Shown here: one piece after another, positions 36,196 to 46,950 of the stretch
Position numbering within the stretch: position 1 is the stretch's first letter
Layout of the letters: each line of letters opens with the position of its first letter
Source of the DNA: Neckera pumila
Taxonomy: Eukaryota > Streptophyta > Bryopsida > Hypnales > Neckeraceae
Reading direction: 5' to 3'
Length of the DNA: 64,000 nucleotides
NCBI GenBank assembly: GCA_963969595.1
Contig: OZ018412.1
Coordinates: 14,076,501-14,140,500, forward strand
Notes under the pieces: generated by a model
Databases searched by the model: none
What the model saw: only the letters and a program-made list of their open reading frames with translations
Told to the model about the DNA's origin: nothing
Program-made: the position numbers and the translations under genes

Positions 36196-36934
36196 ATCTA
36201 AAATGGAGGTTTCTTATAGTGTTACCCGATGAAACTGTGGACGTCATCCACAGTGCACTCGATTGCCTATGGCTGCCATTGTCACTACATGACGATTTAC
36301 TGATCATGTAAAGTTTGTGCCTGACAAAATGAAGTGCCACTACTAGTACGGTGCCTAGTATCGCTTTTAAGAAATAGTAATCCTGTGGCAGTGATTCGTG
36401 GTACTAACTTCAATGCTGTGCAACACTATGACAGAAGCAATGCATACTACTCAGTCATGAAGAGTACTTTGCAGTACTCACGAGGACTGCAAAGTACTTT
36501 TGACTCTAGTAAGTACTTAGTTCTGCACACCTTTACCAACATTTAGCAAAGACAATAGTATGAATTGAAGAAAACTGTAAGGATTACCGTGTACTAAATG
36601 CGTCGTTCATTTCAAATGTGGTCTCAGGCAGTCCTTCTTATACTATAACACTGTCCACTTACTACTTCACAGTTACTAGGCAGTGCCAGTACATAACAAA
36701 ATTTGATGAACGCATGGTTGTTATTACAGAAGGAACAAGGCTTAACCACTCAACTTTTTAATTCACAATATGAACACAATTGTGCATGGCATTAATATAA
36801 TAGGGACAGACACATCACTGTCTGGGCTGAAGGAAGGACCTCCCATTACATCTATGTACATGGAGTTGTATGTGCCTACTTCGGTTTCTCTGTACTTCAT
36901 AATTGAAATCTAAACTGCACAACTTTGCTGGCAC
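36196..36934. other. Spacer between the convergent 3' ends of the two element genes
   Basis: About 740 bp rich in AGTACT/GTACT motifs (for example 36,473-36,510). No open frame is supported. It probably holds both polyadenylation regions. Confidence 0.45.
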
Positions 36935-37862
36935 TCATCGTCCTCTATAGAGCGAGCTACCACAGTGGCAGACAAATGCGGGTGGCTCTTCATCAAAGAC
37001 AATGCCATAATCCCAGGTCTGCTCCTCCCCAGCTTGTATGGTGCGGTCCGCAAAGAAAGCTACCTGTAGGACAACCGTGTACAGGAATTAGTACATAAGA
37101 CTTTCTTGATTCACAGAAAATGGTCAACAAAGAGAGAAAATGTACTGCAATGTGAACACTTGCATGATATACCGTTGGACTTCGCATGTCGACCCAAACG
37201 GGCATGTCCATTAGATTGGCATCTCCACATCTGTCATAGACAACAGCAAAGTCTCAGTAATAAATAGGGGAAACAATTATCAATGACGTTCTCAATTGCA
37301 TGACATTCAGAAGTAACAGTTCAGCTCCCCTGCCTATGATTCAACCACCTCGCCACGTTGGTCATCATAGATGCATCAATGGAGTGAAGGCAGCTATCAT
37401 CCTGCAGAAGCTCGGACTGCCAGTCAGCATCTAGAGCGAGGGCAAACTTCATGCGGTCTCTTCTTCTAAGCAACTCAGAGTTGCTAACCACTTTCCCAGC
37501 ATATTCGAAGAGAAAGGTTCCCGGCAGCATAGTCTCCACTCTGCAAATTCCCCAACCTTTGGAGTCATTCACATGAAACACCTAAACAAGAAAGGAGGGC
37601 AGCAGTGATTAGTTATGGAACTCATGTGCGTTAGTGGTTCAAGAAAAAAGGACATTGTTGCTTTCACCTGCAACTTCACACTGAGTCCTTTCTGGACTAC
37701 TCAATTCAAACAAGACGGAGGGCAAGTACAGCTGTAGTCACACTCTCGAATGTAAAGCAGAGGAACATGTCCATCACACTGTTTGTTTCTGAGCTCAGGG
37801 CATTGGGGCTTGTCATTGCAATATAGAATTCCTCTTCTACAACCTCGCCGTCTTTCAAGGAA
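36935..37862 (-). other. Pre-SET C-terminus, SET and post-SET exons
   Basis: Four exons carry the best preserved part. 37,862-37,668: Cys-rich pre-SET end (YIRECDYSCTCPPSCLN, then a TGA where Arg is usual). 37,581-37,334: SET start (GWGICRVETMLPGTFLFEYAG) through NVARWLNH. 37,230-37,173: completes NHRCGDANL across the splice. 37,063-36,935: ADRTIQAGEEQTWDYG and post-SET Cys residues. In SUV39-type enzymes NHxC and the Tyr of DYG belong to the active site, and both are kept; the position before DYG, usually Phe or Tyr, is Trp. Confidence 0.82.
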
Positions 37863-38599
37863 CTGCAGAATGGAATGGAACGTCAGCACTGAATGTCAAC
37901 ATGCTATTCCGGTGTTTCCTTGTTTTTTGCGAAAAACTCAGTGCCCTCTCTGGCAACCAGCAGCGGAAAAAAAATGTCATTAAGCCTAAAGGATGCCTTG
38001 ACAGAGCCACTGGAAACTCCTAGGCATGTGCGTAGCCCTTCATTGTGGATTTTTCTTGCACAACATACAATGGAATATTACTCAAGAAACCCACTTTCAG
38101 CATGAGGTTGGCCCAAAGAAAACATACCTTAAGGACTAGTCGCGGATGCAGCAGACCTCCCCGAATGTATGCACACTGCGTTCTGCCAATGTTGCAACAA
38201 CAGTCTCCAACATTGGCAAGGCAGCCGTGCTTACCAATGGCATAGTGTTCGGCCATGCACAGGTGCCCCACAGGCAGGTCATGCGCTACGACAGAGGAAT
38301 GAATTCCAGTGGATCACACATACGTGTACAATTTGTCCAACACAGCGTATGAATTCCCATCAATGCCCTCGTCGAGGCCAACGGGGACTCTTTCTAGACC
38401 TTTAGACACGTCATACTCAATGGAGTCCGTAGCTTCCTGTTCAAATGCGGTCATCATACACAAAGTGGTCCATAGGAGTTTGACACAGATACTTTCATTA
38501 CAGAAAACAAAGTACAGATGATGATATGCGTGCATGTTCTTGTGCACCGCCATGGAGGTCAGTTCAGAACACTCGCTATATGAGGTAGGATCCACATAC

Positions 38600-39043
38600 C
38601 ATTTGCCAAATTCACATGTGAAAACACGGATACTCGTGTTTCCATCGTCGGGTTCCTATTCCGGACCCCTTCTGTCGGCCTGAAGTTACAGTCCGTAATC
38701 TTTGGCCGACATGCCTCCAATCAGCAGACCCTACTGTAGGAGGCCCACAGCTGTCCCGTGGGCCTTGGAGCACTACGTGAAGTGAAAAGGAAGGTCATTC
38801 CCTGAGGTAGCTGTGAAAGCATAGTGGGGCAACCGCAGTGGAGGAGGCCAGTGCCACTGGCTGAGTCCCACGGGACTCCCGTGGGACCTCGACCACTGCA
38901 TACGCCCTGAGTACAATATACAATAACATGTTCATTGTCCAGTTGACAAAGATGAACATGAACATTCCAGAGGTAGACTCTTTGGAGGATTGATGGCAAA
39001 GTCATCTTACTGAAGCATTGTTAACTTATTTCTTAGAACCCAC
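38600..39043 (-). other. Intron-like stretch of the SET gene with a GC-rich, palindromic patch
   Basis: Exons 39,183-39,044 and 38,436-38,128 join in phase across it. The patch 38,720-38,910 is GC-rich with TCCCGTGGG and CCCACGGGA palindromes, possibly a small insertion. No exon could be justified. Confidence 0.4.
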
Positions 39044-39928
39044 CTTACTATTTCTGTTCATTGAACCAGCATGATGAGTAGGTGATGAGTTCTGAGCTGC
39101 TGCTTTTACTGCATGATGTCGACCTCGAAGGACTCTAGTTGGGGAAGCAACCTCAGCTACATCCTTGACCTCTGCTTCGTTCACTGCACATGCATTTACT
39201 ATATAAGACAGAGTAGGGAAGCAACATGTAATGACAATACTATGAAGCATAAGAGCACAATGCATTCTAGTACTGCTGCAGTACTGCAAGTCGTTCGTGG
39301 CAGCATGTTCGTAACACGAAGCAGTACATAATACTGACAGACAATACTATTTATTGCTGACTTCTCTTACCCATTGGTTGTAGGCACGCGGCTGAGGTGG
39401 TAGGCACACTGAGCACCTTCATCGGTGATGTTGGAGATGGGACTACAGCATTGTTTTCCACATTTTTCTTTGGGCATTTTGATGTCCGGTCATAAGTGAT
39501 AGCATACGGGTCCTCTTCACAATCTGATGCATTTGTTTCCTATTCATTTCATAGGAAAACATTTATAAGAGGACTGGACGTAGAAGGAATCCCGGGGACT
39601 TGAAACAAAAAAATTGCATAATCTGAAGTTGTGATGGCAAATCAAATATTTGATCTGATGTCAACGTAGGGCATGGGGCTAAATTTGAAATGGAAGGAAA
39701 CAACAAGCAGAAGTAATGATTGAATTTGCACTTACTGGCACCGGAACATTGACTTCAGGACTTGCAATTTCAGTATCCATGGCATGGGCCTCATCCTCCA
39801 CAGGTTCAGCATCCCTAAAGCATTCATCTTGAGTTTGGATGTCCAAGTGCTTGCTTTGCTCTTCACAATTGTGGACAACGAGACCAGTTGACTGAACTCC
39901 AGTGTTGTTACCAATGCTAGAGAAAGGG

Positions 39929-40301
39929 CAGGGTTGTCTTCCCTGATAGACGAACAATATGATAGACAAATTTTTGTTCGACGTCCAGTAGAGTGAATAG
40001 ACCCCCCATCTGTCTAATAAAGTCAACTTTAAATTTGACTTTCAAATAACTTTCAATTAAAGAATTATCTCTTTATAAATCTTAACATATTAAAGTTCCA
40101 TTTTATTAAAGTGTCTCAATTGAATTAACACTTATTACATTTTGAATTTTGAATCATACTTGAAATGAGATTTCTATGAGCAATCAGCTATGTAGAGGGC
40201 CTTATTAGACATGGTCAGACAGACAAATTGTCATATAATATGCGACATCAGACGTCTATCAGACGCCAAAATCCAAAATTTTGTCTAACAAGACAACCCT
40301 G
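39929..40301. mobile_element. hAT-like MITE inside the SET gene
   Basis: It begins CAGGGTTGTCTT and ends AAGACAACCCTG. It is flanked by AGAAAGGG (39,921-39,928) and GGAAAGGA (40,302-40,309), an 8-bp duplication with two differences. CAGGG termini and 8-bp duplications are typical of hAT. The 373-bp AT-rich insert stands out from the GC-richer exon around it, and the reading frame is meaningful on both sides. Confidence 0.85.
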
Positions 40302-41144
40302 GGAAAGGAGAGTTGCTTTTCCCAAGGACATCAGCATCTGCACATGTCTTTGGCGTGCCCTCCTATGTAGCTGATATGTCCAATGGCGACGTGTCAGTGC
40401 AGGTCTGCTTGAAATTTGTTGATGGAATTAAGAGCTGGGATGCAAAGGCATTACATGAACCATCAATGTCTGGCTATACACAAGCTGGACTGAAGTCAGA
40501 TCCTTCATGGCCAAACTTCATGATCTTTGGGATGATGACCTTGGTGCCTTCTGGAAAGCGTTTCGACACTGTGCTATTTGTAGCAGATGTACTTGGAGCG
40601 CCATCGCATCCTCGGGAGCAACCTACAGAAGTAAGACACAGTGGAGTGAGTCATGCCATGACTATGGAATTCAGTACATTAGACAAAGCAACACCAACAG
40701 AAATTCATATGAAGTGAGAGGAACAACCTATACTTGCTTATGTTAGTATTAATGTTGTTTACAAGATGGTTTATGCAATGCATAGTGCTCACAGTACTGA
40801 CGGTAGTGTAGATAGGTACAAGAACAAGTACTTCAGGAGCATGGAGGAGACAGTTTGTCATGTCATGAAACAGAAGACAACAAAGTGCACAATGCGTTTA
40901 TGGTGCACCGAGTACAAGTCAGACACCGTTGCAATATTTGAATTGCAGATACTATAGACTCTGTGTGTTACGATTGCGAGCAAACTATACTATTGCCCTG
41001 TATAGTGTTTCAAAATGTAGACCACAGTAGTTCTTAACATGCTTCACAACAATTGAAAGAGTATCACGAAAATGAAAGTAGCCTTCTACCTGTGCAAACT
41101 GGAGGGTAGTGATCATCACTGAAGGGACTAGAAGTCATCATTAC

Positions 41145-41888
41145 CTACAAGTGCCTTCCGCTGCCCGCAAATTTGTGTATCCCAGGCTACACTTGTAGAA
41201 GTTCCTTGTTGCACATCGTCTGCATGGCCAGCACGAAGTTTGTTGTATTGCCCGAAACCCCAACTACTGTACCACATAGGGGGAACAAGACCACAATCGG
41301 GCACAGCACATTCTACAGTGCTCCTAAACCAGTGACACACACACCATGGATGGTAAACATGGGTGCAAGGGCAAAGAATGATGTCCTAGAGTGGGAAACC
41401 TTGGAAGCAAAGGCAACACTCCAGAGTAGGCGGCAGCATAGGTTCAGCATTAGTGGGAACCAGAACATCCTCACTGCTGCTGGATGGCCATGGACGCATC
41501 ACACATGTATCCTTCCCTAGAGTGAGGTCCATCAAGTATGTTTTCAAAGTGCCTAGGCGAGTGATGTTGCCCTTCAATGCAGTAGAGGCTTCATGCAATT
41601 GACTCTCCAATGCATTCTTAGATGCTTTGAATGTTGACAATTTCTTGACATTTGAATAGAACATCTTCATAATGGGCGCCATGCTTGCCTCATTTGGAGG
41701 AGGACAGCTGTCATCTCCAGCAAGGACAATGCTACAATCATCTCTCGCCTCAGTCAACGATGACTTGAACTGCTCTACAAGGTGGAAGGAAGCCTCCCAC
41801 TGCATAGCAGCTTGAGCAGCCTTGGCCTTAACGTTGTTCACTTCCTGCTGTAAGCGCTCCACCTCAGCCTCCACGATGTGGACAAGTT
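41145..41888 (-). other. Coiled-coil and RING-like exon of the SET gene
   Basis: The acceptor is AATAACAG and the donor GTAATG. The exon encodes a long heptad-like helix (ELVHIVEAEVERLQQEVNN and on), a linker and a zinc-finger-like cluster: CCLC, CPCTHVYHPWC, CAVPDC. The spacing resembles RING/PHD-type fingers, so a role as E3 ligase or protein-interaction module is possible. A TAG at 41,386-41,388 lies inside the cluster. It splices in phase to 40,622, which is why I treat it as the same gene as the SET part. Confidence 0.65.
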
Positions 41889-43911
41889 CTGTTATTTTCC
41901 CTTTTTTGCATAACAAAGACATGTCACACAGAATGAGGACAATGACAGAAGACCATAAGACTATTCATTGACCACAACAGTAGAAGAACAGTACGAACAC
42001 GTTTGCCAGGTGACATTAACGTGCAAGTGCAGACCAGGAGAAAAGTGTATAGGGTGCACGACAATTGGGAATCCGTGACCTCGTACTTGTGGTACTCTGG
42101 AGGACTGGACAAGTACATGAAAGGACACACCACAAGTACTTCAAGTACAATGTTCAGAACGGCTACCGCGGCCCAGTGTACTCTTAGTGCACTGAAGGAC
42201 TGAATTGGCTACAGAAGAGCAGTGCGTAAGGGTGAAGGTCAGTACTGAGAAAGAGTGGAAGTGCTACAACGTAGTTGGCGAAGGACATGGAACCTGTGCA
42301 TGTCGTAATGTGAAGGTCTATTTCAGCATTATTTGAGCATGCCGTGCACTACAATGGCTGCGTCGTGTACCACAACGGACACGGGAGTACTGACAGGGAG
42401 AGGGCATATTTGCTATGAAGACCCGCACTAAAGTTATTCTACTCTACTGTTACTGCTCTATACTATACACATGATAGTTTGAAGCACTTACTACACAATG
42501 TACCAGTGCAGACCAACAGTGACTGAAAATGTGAGCACCAGGAGTACTTGCATGCTAAAAGTACAGGGCAAAGTACCAGCGACTGAACATGCAGCAAGTA
42601 GGCAACATCCACTACATTGTAACGCACTCATTTTATTGAATTCTCTACTGGACAGTACTGCTACCAATGCTTATGTACAACTAAAAGGAAATGTTCTATA
42701 CAAGAAACAGGCATGTCATTTCATTTACAAGTACAACGCAAACTTTCTGCTCACAAGTGGTGCGCACGCATGCTTCATAGGAGAGAAGTCAAAATCAGGA
42801 GAGAGTAGTACCTGGCTGTGACCTCCTCACTGTGGGTGTTGGCATCATGTTGTAGAAAAAAGAAGGCTTCCTGTCGGCAGTTGCTGTGCCCTCTGTAGTC
42901 ACTCCTGCGGACAAGTCCAGCACTTGAACTTTCTCACCAACAGCATCCGCATACTCCATCAACCCCTCTGCAGCGTAAAGATCACGTACTGGCACGTCGA
43001 GGACTTTGGCCAATCGTTGCATGCAGGCCTTCAGTCTTCTGCAGTAGGACTTTCGCTGGAGTGAATTCGTCTCCGCCGCAAACTCCGCCCAATTGACCTT
43101 CTCTTCTTTCACCTTCTCCAAAACAAATCCAATGGCGAACTCCTTTGCCACAAGAGTGGATGGCTGCGTCTTCTGGTAGTACTTGCAATAAAGTTCCTCT
43201 ACCTCTTTCCGCTGAGATTGAGACAGTTTCTCAATCAGAGAACCCATTTCTGGATTTCTCTGGACCAAAAACATCTTCTACCTCCTCCAAGGTGATGTTC
43301 TTTCCAATCTTCAATCTATGGGTGTTCGTTCCTTCATTGTGAAGGTCAAAAGCTGATGCAAAATGTGTGGAAGTCATCGCTTGAGGGGGCCTTTTGTCGT
43401 TGGCGGCCAGTGACGCCAACTCCTTGCGGCAGTCATATTCGGAGTAGTCCTCCTCTCTTTTCTTGGTTCTCCGTGCAGGTGCAGCAGTCGCCCTTGTGAT
43501 GACGACATTGTCCTCACTGTGCACATCTTCTTCACCCTTTGCCTGACCATCGGGAGCACCCTGACCACCATCTGATGAGCCTGAAGAAGTGCTATCGCTA
43601 CGTGCCACAGAGGTGACCTTCTTCTTTCTTGGAGCAGTGGCCTTGTCCTTTGTGGAAGTGGTCCGAGCAGTGACAGCCGAGACCGTAGACTGCCCAGACT
43701 GTCTTTTCCTCTTCTCGCCTGCATGACCTGATTTTGATGGAGGCAAGGTAGTTGACTTTGCCTTCATTGTAGCATCCTTCTTTGGAAGTTTCTTCTTTGC
43801 ATATACAATGGCTTCCTCCGACTCTCCGCTATCATCTGATCTCTCATCCTCCGACAGCACTTCTTCCACAACTGGTTGTGGCCGGATTGGAGTTCTCTTC
43901 ATTTTTCCCAT

Positions 43912-45477
43912 ATCAAATCCTTTGTTGCTTCCGTTTGTCTTTCAAATGAAAGCAAGACATGAGCGGCTGACATGATTGGCAGAGGAGAACCATATCACTA
44001 TGAATTTGCATGACCAATTAAAAAAATAGAGGAAATCTGTAATCATTGTAGGTTACCAAAACCGCTGACATGTAAGGAACAATGAAGGTTGAGTGACTAT
44101 GGAATGGCAGTGGCAATAGGACTGAAAGTATTAAGTAGTACTGCAGCAGACCGGACCCTAGTACCTCTTAGTACTTTGTGCATCCTGTATGCATTGAAAA
44201 CCCTAACTTGCAGAAAAACAAAGAAGCACTTTTCGTTCAAGAGCGCAACAAGGGACCTTTGCATAGCAGTTCTGAAGTCCTACATTGTCGTCCAGTCTTC
44301 CCACTCACAACAGCACTACGCTCAAAAACCCTAAACCACGGCGTACAACAGACCTGCAGTTGGTCGACCTCCAGACTAACATTGGGTGGAAACACTAAAA
44401 CAGGAAAAGTAGAGGACAACCACGACAGCACTACATCACCACATGACAGCATACAAGCTCTTCCAAGCCGACTGGATGCGGTTATGCCTGTGAGGAAGGG
44501 TAAAACGACAAAACGAACTCAGAAGACCACCACATCGGGCGTCGTTGAACCTTCTACCAGTGATAGTTGCACGGGAAGGCCATTCCTCTGTGCATCTGAA
44601 CATGTACCTATTTGGCCAAGAAGGAAATCCCAAAAGAAAAGGGACAGAAGTTTGGCAGAACTTACCTAATGCCTTGTCCTTCGAAGTCGCCCTCTCACAG
44701 CGCGGACGACCACAGCTCCAGCGTTGTCGACGCCTGAAAGGTCTGCCCTCCCTTACTCCGTGAAGCCTAAACCCTCCTCGAACGCCGCGCACTGTAGACT
44801 CTTCCAACGTTGCGCCCGCCCTACCGCCCTTAGTCCTGAACTCTGAAGCAAGGAACCCTAAACCCTAACCCGCGACAATAAGAGCACTTCTACCCATGTC
44901 ACTATGTTGTTGTCCCACAGCGGAACCACATTGGTACACGCGCGCACTCAAGCATGAAGCGGAAGATCTTCCAACAATCAACCGCGTCAAGAAACTACAG
45001 ACCATGCCCTCTCACGCTCAACACTGCAAACCTCTCCGATGTCCGAAACCCTAGTCTCCCCACTTCAACAACAACAACGTTGAGCAATTCGAGAGAGACG
45101 AAGTGAAGAAGGCCGGATGAAAGTCGGCGACTGAATCCTTCCCTCCGGAAGTCGATGAATTTCATTGTGCCTTCAACGACTCCCGCCCCATCCAATTGTT
45201 TGAACGGCAAAGCTACAACCGCATGACACGTGTTCACATCCTGTAGACATTTCAGTTTCCACAGCCTTGAATGGCGGCCACATTTATTCCACGGGCCACC
45301 ACCATGCGACACTTGTCCAAAGCGCAGAAGATCTGTATTGCCATCGACAATTAGAATTGTGTCCCAATTTCGACAAGTAGTACAGTTAGTACTCCTAGTA
45401 CAGCCGAGTACTGTCCGCCAGAATGCCAATTTCAGCCAAAACGGAACAAAAACGTGAAGTCATTCATGCAACTACCC
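43912..45477. other. Right subterminal region of the 14.4-kb element
   Basis: Region 5' of the RING-SET gene. An open minus-strand frame at 44,995-45,429 has plausible protein composition (VSHGGGPWNKCGRHSRLWKL) and could be an upstream exon or a relic, but no domain is recognised and the first residue is not secured. The rest holds AGTACT motifs (44,140-44,175, 45,380-45,415), CCCTAAACC-like short repeats (44,330, 44,860) and the right TIR. Confidence 0.4.
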
Positions 45478-45481
45478 TTGA

Positions 45482-45770
45482 TAACACAGGGTTGTATCCA
45501 TAAGTTGCAAAGAAAGTCAAATGTCTTGTGGCTGAGTGCAGGGAATTATTATATGCGAACTCGGCTATAGGTAGGAGATCCAACCAGTCGTTTTGTCTTC
45601 TAATGGTGAATAAACGCAAATATTGCTCCAACGTCTGGTTGACTCTTTCCATTTGCCCGTCTGATTGTAGATGAAAAGCGGTGGTTGGAGAAGGTTGGAT
45701 GCAAAGACGTTCATAGACTTGTCTCATAAATTTGGACACAAAAACCGGCCCCCAATCTGATACCATCTGT
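45482..45770 (-). pseudogene. Gypsy integrase core, C-terminal half, cut by the DNA transposon
   Basis: The minus strand has the integrase segment with SDWGPVFVSKFM and the QSDGQMERVNQTLEQYLR motif containing the conserved Glu of DDE, then AYNNSLHSAT. The frame runs straight into the transposon end at 45,481. The remainder is at 30,460-31,100. Confidence 0.88.
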
Positions 45771-45900
45771 TTAGGTGTTCCGTGATGTTTCTAAATATTC
45801 TAGAGGTATAGCATGGCGGTCTTCTCTTGTAGTATCCATTCGTCTTGAGAGCATGTCTGCTCTTTTGTTCAATGATCTTAGTCTATGTTGAATTTTGAAG

Positions 45901-46950
45901 TTAAATCCGAAAGTAGCTCGGACCATCGAGCCTAGTATCAATTAAGCTGTTTTGTACTTTTGTTGTTAAATAATACTCGAGTTTTTTGTGGTATAAAATT
46001 ACCCGGATTTGATGGGGGGAGCCTTCAAGATATACCCGCCAGTCTTGAAATGCCAATAAAATGCTTAACAATTCTTTGTCATAGATATTGTAATTTTGTT
46101 CTGCCGGTGACATTTTCAAGCTCTGGTATGCACAAGGATATAAATGCCTGTCCTCTCCCCATTGTGATAAAATACCTCCGATTGCAAAATCCGATGCATC
46201 AATTTCAACTATGAGACCTTCAAGACCTTCGCATACAACCCATGTTGTTATAGTCATAGGAGAACTTCTCGCACCACTTCTTGGTGTTCTTTTAAATTTT
46301 TAAAAAATATAAGAATATCATCCAAATAAATGACCACGGAAATATCAAGAAGGTCTCCAAAAATACTTTGCATATGTGCTTCAAATTGAGCTGGCATGTT
46401 CGTTAAACCAAACGGCATGACTAAATATTCAAACAAGCCATACCTGATTTTAAAAGCTATTTTAATTTGTATTCCCGTGCCATTTGTACTCAATGATATG
46501 CTTGCCTTACATCAAGCTTGGTAAAAATGGTGGCCTTCACCAACCAATTGGTGAGCTTGGGAATCAAAGGTAATAGGTAGCAATTTCTTACCGTCATTTT
46601 ATTAAGGTTTCTAAAATCCACACAAACTCAAATGGAGCCATCTTTTTTTTGAGCAAACATAATGGGTGCTGAGACTAATGATTTGGATTGCCGAATCCAT
46701 TTCTTTCCCAAATTCTCTTCAAGATATCGTCGTAGTTCTTTTAATTCTGCTGATGACATTGGTTGTAATCTCGTATTGCGAGGTTCCTACCCTTCTTTGA
46801 ATTCATATCTGCTAGACCATGGTTTGGGAGCTCATTAGACACTTCCTCACTAAAAGCCTCTCGGAAGTCTTGATATTCAAAAAAGACTTGCTTTTCAATT
46901 GATTTGGCCTCATTGTCACTTGATAAATCTGACACCTCCAAGGTCAACAG
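45901..46950 (-). pseudogene. Gypsy reverse transcriptase and RNase H
   Basis: Minus-strand pieces: YQDFREAFSEE linker (about 46,880); RT palm with [11 protein letters not shown] and the catalytic [10 protein letters not shown] (about 46,330-46,440); RNase H with EIDASDFAIGGILSQ and IYDKELLSILLAFQDWR (45,960-46,220). Several frame breaks and stops lie between, so no full-length enzyme is encoded. The motif order and spacing are those of Ty3/gypsy. Confidence 0.88.

Larger units (their letters stand above)
36935..43911 (-). pseudogene. RING-like / pre-SET-SET-post-SET histone methyltransferase carried by the transposon
   Basis: The minus-strand gene runs from ATG 43,909-43,911 to TGA 36,935-36,937. 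Inferred exons: 43,911-42,812 (one frameshift near 43,240), 41,888-41,145, 40,622-39,736 (holding a hAT-like MITE), 39,539-39,371, 39,183-39,044, 38,436-38,128, 37,862-37,668, 37,581-37,334, 37,230-37,173, 37,063-36,935. Junction phases match. Protein order: Lys/Ser/Glu-rich disordered region; helical part; coiled coil; RING-like Cys/His cluster (ECCLC..CPCTHVYHPWC..CAVPDC); disordered part; SUVH-like pre-SET (YDVSKGLERVPVGLDEGID, then Cys-rich to YSCTCPPSC); SET with KGWGICR, NVARWLNHRC, TWDYG; post-SET CHCGSSLYRGR. Such SU(VAR)3-9-class enzymes methylate histone H3K9. No SRA domain was found. Premature stops at 37,701, 38,314, 40,363, 40,474 and 41,386. The intron after 37,334 has a GC donor. 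Confidence 0.8.
31105..45477. mobile_element. 14.4-kb TIR DNA transposon carrying a transposase-like and a RING-SET gene
   Basis: The left end is GGGTGATTGCATGAAACACC; the right end, read inward, is GGGTAGTTGCATGAATGAC. It is flanked by TTGA at 31,101-31,104 and 45,478-45,481. The insertion lies inside a gypsy integrase frame that resumes in phase on the other side, which fixes both boundaries independently of the inverted repeats. Contents: a DDD transposase-like gene on plus (about 32,232-35,975) and a histone-methyltransferase-like gene on minus (43,911-36,935), convergent; subterminal non-coding 1-1.5 kb at each end. GC is higher than the surrounding repeats. Two short relatives with the same ends and 4-bp duplications are at 19,267 and 25,458. 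A 4-bp duplication and DDD transposase suggest the Sola superfamily, but that placement is inference. Confidence 0.9.

Noticed and set aside
38720..38910. GC-rich segment as a possible SRA domain exon of the SET gene
   Set aside because: No SRA motifs in any frame; the flanking exons already join in phase without it; palindromic composition suggests an insertion.
40313..40717. 134-codon plus-strand open frame
   Set aside because: It is the antisense shadow of a coding exon of the minus-strand RING-SET gene; the minus frame joins neighbouring exons in phase, the plus frame has no motif.
45230..45457. Plus-strand frame near the right end of the giant element
   Set aside because: Overlaps the more protein-like minus-strand frame and runs into the TIR; no motif.
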